A DNA stretch of 7,253 nucleotides, from positions 1 through 7,253 of the forward strand of contig JAPUHZ010000242.1 in the NCBI GenBank assembly GCA_027297485.1, in the 5' to 3' direction. Numbering within the stretch: the first letter of the stretch is position 1; each line of letters begins with the position of its first letter. The position numbers were made by a program, and so were the translations under genes. The notes under the pieces were generated by a model. That model was not told where the DNA came from, searched no databases, and was given only the letters and a program-made list of their open reading frames with translations. Of this stretch, positions 4,621 to 7,253 are shown in pieces. Origin of the DNA: Deltaproteobacteria bacterium. GTDB taxonomy: Bacteria > Desulfobacterota_B > Binatia > UBA9968.

Positions 4621-5877
4621 TTATTGTAATACCGCCGGTATCACTTCGCCTTTGACGAGGTCTTCCAACGTCTCTCTCTCACGGATGACATAAAAGTTCT
4701 CCCCATCCACCAGTATCTCAGGCGCCTTCGGATGGGAATTGTAGTTGGAGGCCATGGTAAAGCCATAAGCCCCGACGCTCATGACAGCTAGCAAATCTCC
4801 CGGTTGGGGTCTTGGAATCTCGCGATCCTTGGCAAAAAAATCACCGCTCTCACAGATCGGCCCCACCACATCGGCCACGATCATTTCCCCTTTTCGTTCT
4901 ACGACGGCACGGATCTCCTGATAAGAACCGTAGAGGGCGGGACGGATCAGGTCGTTCATTCCGCCATCGACAACAACGAACTTTTTCTCCTCGGTCTCCT
5001 TCAAATAAAGGACCTCAGTAACCAGGATCCCCGCGTTCCCCACAATGACGCGACCCGGCTCGAGGATCAGAGTCAGATCAATCCCCTCCAGGCCGCGGAT
5101 CAAGGACTCCGCGTACTCCTTCGGGTGAGGTGGCTCTTCGTCCTTGTAGCGGATCCCCAACCCTCCCCCCAGATCGAGATAGCGGATCCCGGCACCTTCC
5201 TTCCTCAAAGAGCCCACCAACGACTTGACTCTTGCAAGGGCATCGACAAAGGGGGAAAGCGATGTCAGTTGGGAGCCAATATGGCAGTCCACACCGATCA
5301 CTTCGAGATAGGGGAGGGAAAGGGCTCTCTGATACTCCTCCAGCGAGCGTTTGATGTCGATGCCAAACTTACTCTTCTTCATTCCGGTAGAGATGTAAGG
5401 ATGAGTCTGGGGGTCTACATCCGGATTCACCCGCAGGCTAATCGGGGCCTTCTTTCCTACGCCACGAGCGGTCTCGTTAAGAAGGGTTAACTCCTGCCCC
5501 GATTCCACATTGAACATCAGGATCCCGGCGGACAGGGCATACTCGATTTCTTCTTTTTTCTTGCCTACTCCGGAGAAGACAATTTTTTTCGGATCAGCAC
5601 CCGCCTTGAGGGCTCGAAAAAGTTCCCCGCCGGAGACAATATCAAACCCCCCTCCCTCATTGACAAAGACCCTGAGAACAGCCAAGTTGGAGTTTGACTT
5701 CATAGAGAAACAGATCAGGTGGGGCAACCGAGTAAAGGCTTGATCAAAGACGCGATAATGTCGCCTGAGGGTGGCTAGGCTGTATATGTAGCTTGGGGTT
5801 CCCACGTTTCGGGCAATGCGTTGTACCGGGACCCCTTCGGCAAACAACTCTCCGTTTCGGTATTCGAAGTAGTTCAT
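4621..5877 (-). CDS. lysA: Diaminopimelate decarboxylase
   Basis: LysA is a PLP enzyme that decarboxylates meso-DAP to L-lysine, the last step of the pathway. The 418-residue length is usual for the family. The PLP-binding lysine is K60 in FSMKSNSN (commonly YAxKANxN). Other family landmarks are SGGELFRAL (82-90), the HIGSQ motif at 199-203, the glycine-rich phosphate-binding GGG at 237-239, EPGR at 273-276, and GPICESGD with the substrate-contacting Cys342 donated across the dimer. The C-terminal beta domain includes GAYGFTMASNYNSHP. The ATG overlaps the lipoprotein stop by one base, with a modest GGAAG about 7 nt upstream. The serines in FSMKSNSN are a small departure from the usual alanines. 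Assignment is secure. Confidence 0.97.
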   Translation of the reverse strand: MNYFEYRNGELFAEGVPVQRIARNVGTPSYIYSLATLRRHYRVFDQAFTRLPHLICFSMKSNSNLAVLRVFVNEGGGFDIVSGGELFRALKAGADPKKIVFSGVGKKKEEIEYALSAGILMFNVESGQELTLLNETARGVGKKAPISLRVNPDVDPQTHPYISTGMKKSKFGIDIKRSLEEYQRALSLPYLEVIGVDCHIGSQLTSLSPFVDALARVKSLVGSLRKEGAGIRYLDLGGGLGIRYKDEEPPHPKEYAESLIRGLEGIDLTLILEPGRVIVGNAGILVTEVLYLKETEEKKFVVVDGGMNDLIRPALYGSYQEIRAVVERKGEMIVADVVGPICESGDFFAKDREIPRPQPGDLLAVMSVGAYGFTMASNYNSHPKAPEILVDGENFYVIRERETLEDLVKGEVIPAVLQ

Positions 5878-6362
5878 CAGGGCTTCCAGGTGACCTGGAT
5901 CTCGTTGGAGGGGTCACTCAGCGAGCCATCCATGAGCTGGGAGAAAACACGGTAGCGGTAGATCGTCTGGGGTGTAAGCTCCTGGTCAACAAATCGGAAC
6001 CGCTTCTTTTTAATAAACTTCTGCTGATCCTCAATGTTCACCGTTATCCTCTTCCGGTAAGGCACCGGACACTCCGGACATTTTCCGGAAAGCTTCTTGC
6101 GGAAGATAACAAAGCCTGCAAGGTCCCGGAGTTTCTTCCCATCGACGTAGCGTGCCGGCCGGCTCCACGTGAGGACAATCCCTCTCCCCTCGGCCTCCAC
6201 CTTAAGGTCCCCAATGGACTCCGGAACCGCCAGCCCCGGCGCTCGCGGGTTCCCCTTCTTGCCACATCCCGGGAGAAGAAAAATCAGACAGCAGGCAATA
6301 GACACCAGAAAAACCGGCGTCCTTTTGACTTTTACCTTTCGCCTTTTGCCTTGTACTTTCAT
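5877..6362 (-). CDS. Small lipoprotein with a fibronectin type III-like domain
   Basis: A 161-residue predicted lipoprotein. The N-terminus is strongly basic (residues 2-14, many K and R), followed by a hydrophobic stretch (16-31) and a lipobox-like LPGC with the lipidated Cys at 33. The GCGKKGNPRAP that follows resembles the start of mature LptM/YifL-type lipoproteins, which in proteobacteria are often encoded beside lysA or dapF. Unlike the very short LptM proteins, this one carries about 115 more residues (about 47-161) with the look of a single fibronectin type III domain: a VPESIGDLKVEAEGRGIVLTW strand pattern, then YRYRVFSQ and a final NEIQVTW. Two Cys in a CPEC motif (around 94-97) might bind a metal or form a disulfide. 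It starts in ATGA with argH and ends in TGATG with lysA. Envelope location is inferred; the role is unknown. Confidence 0.85.
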   Translation of the reverse strand: MKVQGKRRKVKVKRTPVFLVSIACCLIFLLPGCGKKGNPRAPGLAVPESIGDLKVEAEGRGIVLTWSRPARYVDGKKLRDLAGFVIFRKKLSGKCPECPVPYRKRITVNIEDQQKFIKKKRFRFVDQELTPQTIYRYRVFSQLMDGSLSDPSNEIQVTWKP

Positions 6363-7253
6363 ACCCCTATCTCCTTTAAACGTCGACGCACATTGGCCGG
6401 GGCAGTTCCCCCTATTGCCCGCCGCCGCTGAATAGCCGCCTCAGGGGTGAGATAGGCGTAGATATCTTTACCGATCATGGGCGAAAAACGCTGAAGGTCT
6501 TTAAGAGACAAATCCTCGATCCTGCGGTGCTGATCCAGGCAAAAACGGACCACCCTACCCACCAGGGCATGGGCTGAACGAAAACTCATTCCACGGCTCA
6601 CAAGATAATCCGCCAGATCCGTTGCATTCATAAACCCATCTTGAGCTGCCGCCAGCATCCTTTCTTTTTTGATCTTTATCTGCCGCACCAACTCCCGCAT
6701 TATCCCCAAACTTGCCTTAACCGTACCCACGGTGTCAAACAGGGGGACTTTATCCTCCTGGAGGTCGCGGTTATAAGCCAAGGGCAACCCCTTCATCACG
6801 GTGAGGAGGGCTTGAAGATGGCCGAAGATCCGCCCTGTTTTGCCGCGGATCAGCTCGGGGACATCAGGATTTTTCTTCTGCGGCATCATAGAGCTGCCCG
6901 TGCAGTAACGGTCGGGAATCTCGATAAAACCGAACTCAATACTTGACCACAAGATCATCTCTTCCGCAAGCCGACTCAGGTGCACAAAGAGAATGGCCGA
7001 GACGGAGAGAAACTCCAACACAAAGTCCCGATCACTCACCGCATCGATGCTGTTCTTGGAGATCCGTGGAAAGTTGAGAAGCTTAGCGACATAAGCCCGG
7101 TCGATAGGAAAGGTTGTCCCAGCCAGCGCCCCGGAACCTAACGGCATCACATTGATCCGCTCCAGACATCCACTCATGCGTTCCTTGTCACGGTCCAACA
7201 TATCGACATAAGCTAGGAGGTGATGGGAGAAGAGAACCGGTTGCGCCCTTTGC
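6359..7253 (-). CDS. argH: Argininosuccinate lyase, C-terminal part (5' end cut by window edge)
   Basis: ArgH splits argininosuccinate into arginine and fumarate in the cytoplasm, the last step of arginine synthesis. The open frame runs to the window edge, so the visible 297 residues are the C-terminal two thirds of a protein of about 460. They begin with QRAQPVLFSHHLLAYVDMLDRD, which in this family directly follows the catalytic His of the T-x-H-L-Q motif; that His lies just outside the window. The fumarase/aspartase superfamily signature GSSMMPQKKNP is intact and contains the flexible-loop serine that acts as catalytic residue. The alpha-helical core and small C-terminal domain follow to the stop. 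The stop overlaps the start of the lipoprotein gene (ATGA), which implies translational coupling. The ATG at 7201 is internal and not the real start. Family assignment is secure. Confidence 0.97.
   Translation of the reverse strand, partial: QRAQPVLFSHHLLAYVDMLDRDKERMSGCLERINVMPLGSGALAGTTFPIDRAYVAKLLNFPRISKNSIDAVSDRDFVLEFLSVSAILFVHLSRLAEEMILWSSIEFGFIEIPDRYCTGSSMMPQKKNPDVPELIRGKTGRIFGHLQALLTVMKGLPLAYNRDLQEDKVPLFDTVGTVKASLGIMRELVRQIKIKKERMLAAAQDGFMNATDLADYLVSRGMSFRSAHALVGRVVRFCLDQHRRIEDLSLKDLQRFSPMIGKDIYAYLTPEAAIQRRRAIGGTAPANVRRRLKEIGV
6371..6377 (-). promoter_or_regulatory. Ribosome binding site for the lipoprotein gene
   Basis: AAAGGAG lies inside the last codons of argH, 8 nt before the ATG at 6362. 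It supports this start and coupled translation from the argH transcript. Confidence 0.7.

Noticed and set aside
4804..5490. 228-codon plus-strand open frame
   Set aside because: It is the antisense shadow of lysA, whose frame shows all the catalytic motifs.
5793..6431. 212-codon plus-strand open frame
   Set aside because: It crosses three coupled minus-strand genes (argH end, lipoprotein, lysA start), so it is a shadow.
1..7253. CRISPR array, tRNA or rRNA gene
   Set aside because: I saw no regularly spaced direct repeats, cloverleaf-like segments or ribosomal RNA sequence on either strand.

Overview
The window joins two very different regions. From about 1943 to the right-hand edge it is a compact minus-strand biosynthetic operon, read right to left: argH (3' part only), a small lipoprotein, lysA, dapF, dapA, dapB. 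Spacing is tight (4-nt and 1-nt overlaps, 16-nt and 7-nt gaps), with one 156-bp gap before dapF that holds a palindromic repeat. DapA and DapB open the diaminopimelate (DAP) branch from aspartate semialdehyde, DapF makes meso-DAP for peptidoglycan, LysA decarboxylates meso-DAP to lysine, and ArgH is the last step of arginine synthesis. The enzyme(s) converting tetrahydrodipicolinate to LL-DAP (DapL, or DapD/DapC/DapE) are not in the window.

The organism is a bacterium with meso-DAP metabolism and lipoprotein export. From memory, the argH-lipoprotein-lysA-dapF-dapA-dapB order resembles Desulfobacterota (Deltaproteobacteria), NC10 or Nitrospirota-like lineages. I cannot fix the phylum from the sequence.

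From 1 to about 1494 the DNA is accessory and looks like a short integron gene-cassette array, also read on the minus strand. A well-formed attC-like site lies at 661-762: paired outer 10-bp arms, paired inner arms with one extra base on one side, and a terminal hairpin. It follows, by 6 bp, the stop of a 225-aa protein carrying an RNxxxH motif typical of HEPN ribonucleases. The same 10-bp core (GTGCCCTAAC) marks the other end of that cassette at 1485-1494. The next cassette encodes a small membrane protein that appears to be cut by an in-frame TAG; the reading frame continues through a third hydrophobic segment to a second TAG, again exactly 6 bp before an attC-like core (336-345). Beyond that (1-335) are an incomplete attC half and a long inverted-repeat structure, with no convincing gene.

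The stretch 1495-1942 has no convincing gene. It holds two perfect 16-bp palindromes, an 8-bp inverted repeat and C/G-rich complementary tracts. An integron integrase would be expected here on the plus strand, but only a 31-codon open frame is present. The array therefore looks like an integrase-less cassette cluster inserted downstream of dapB, where some related genomes, from memory, have dapL.
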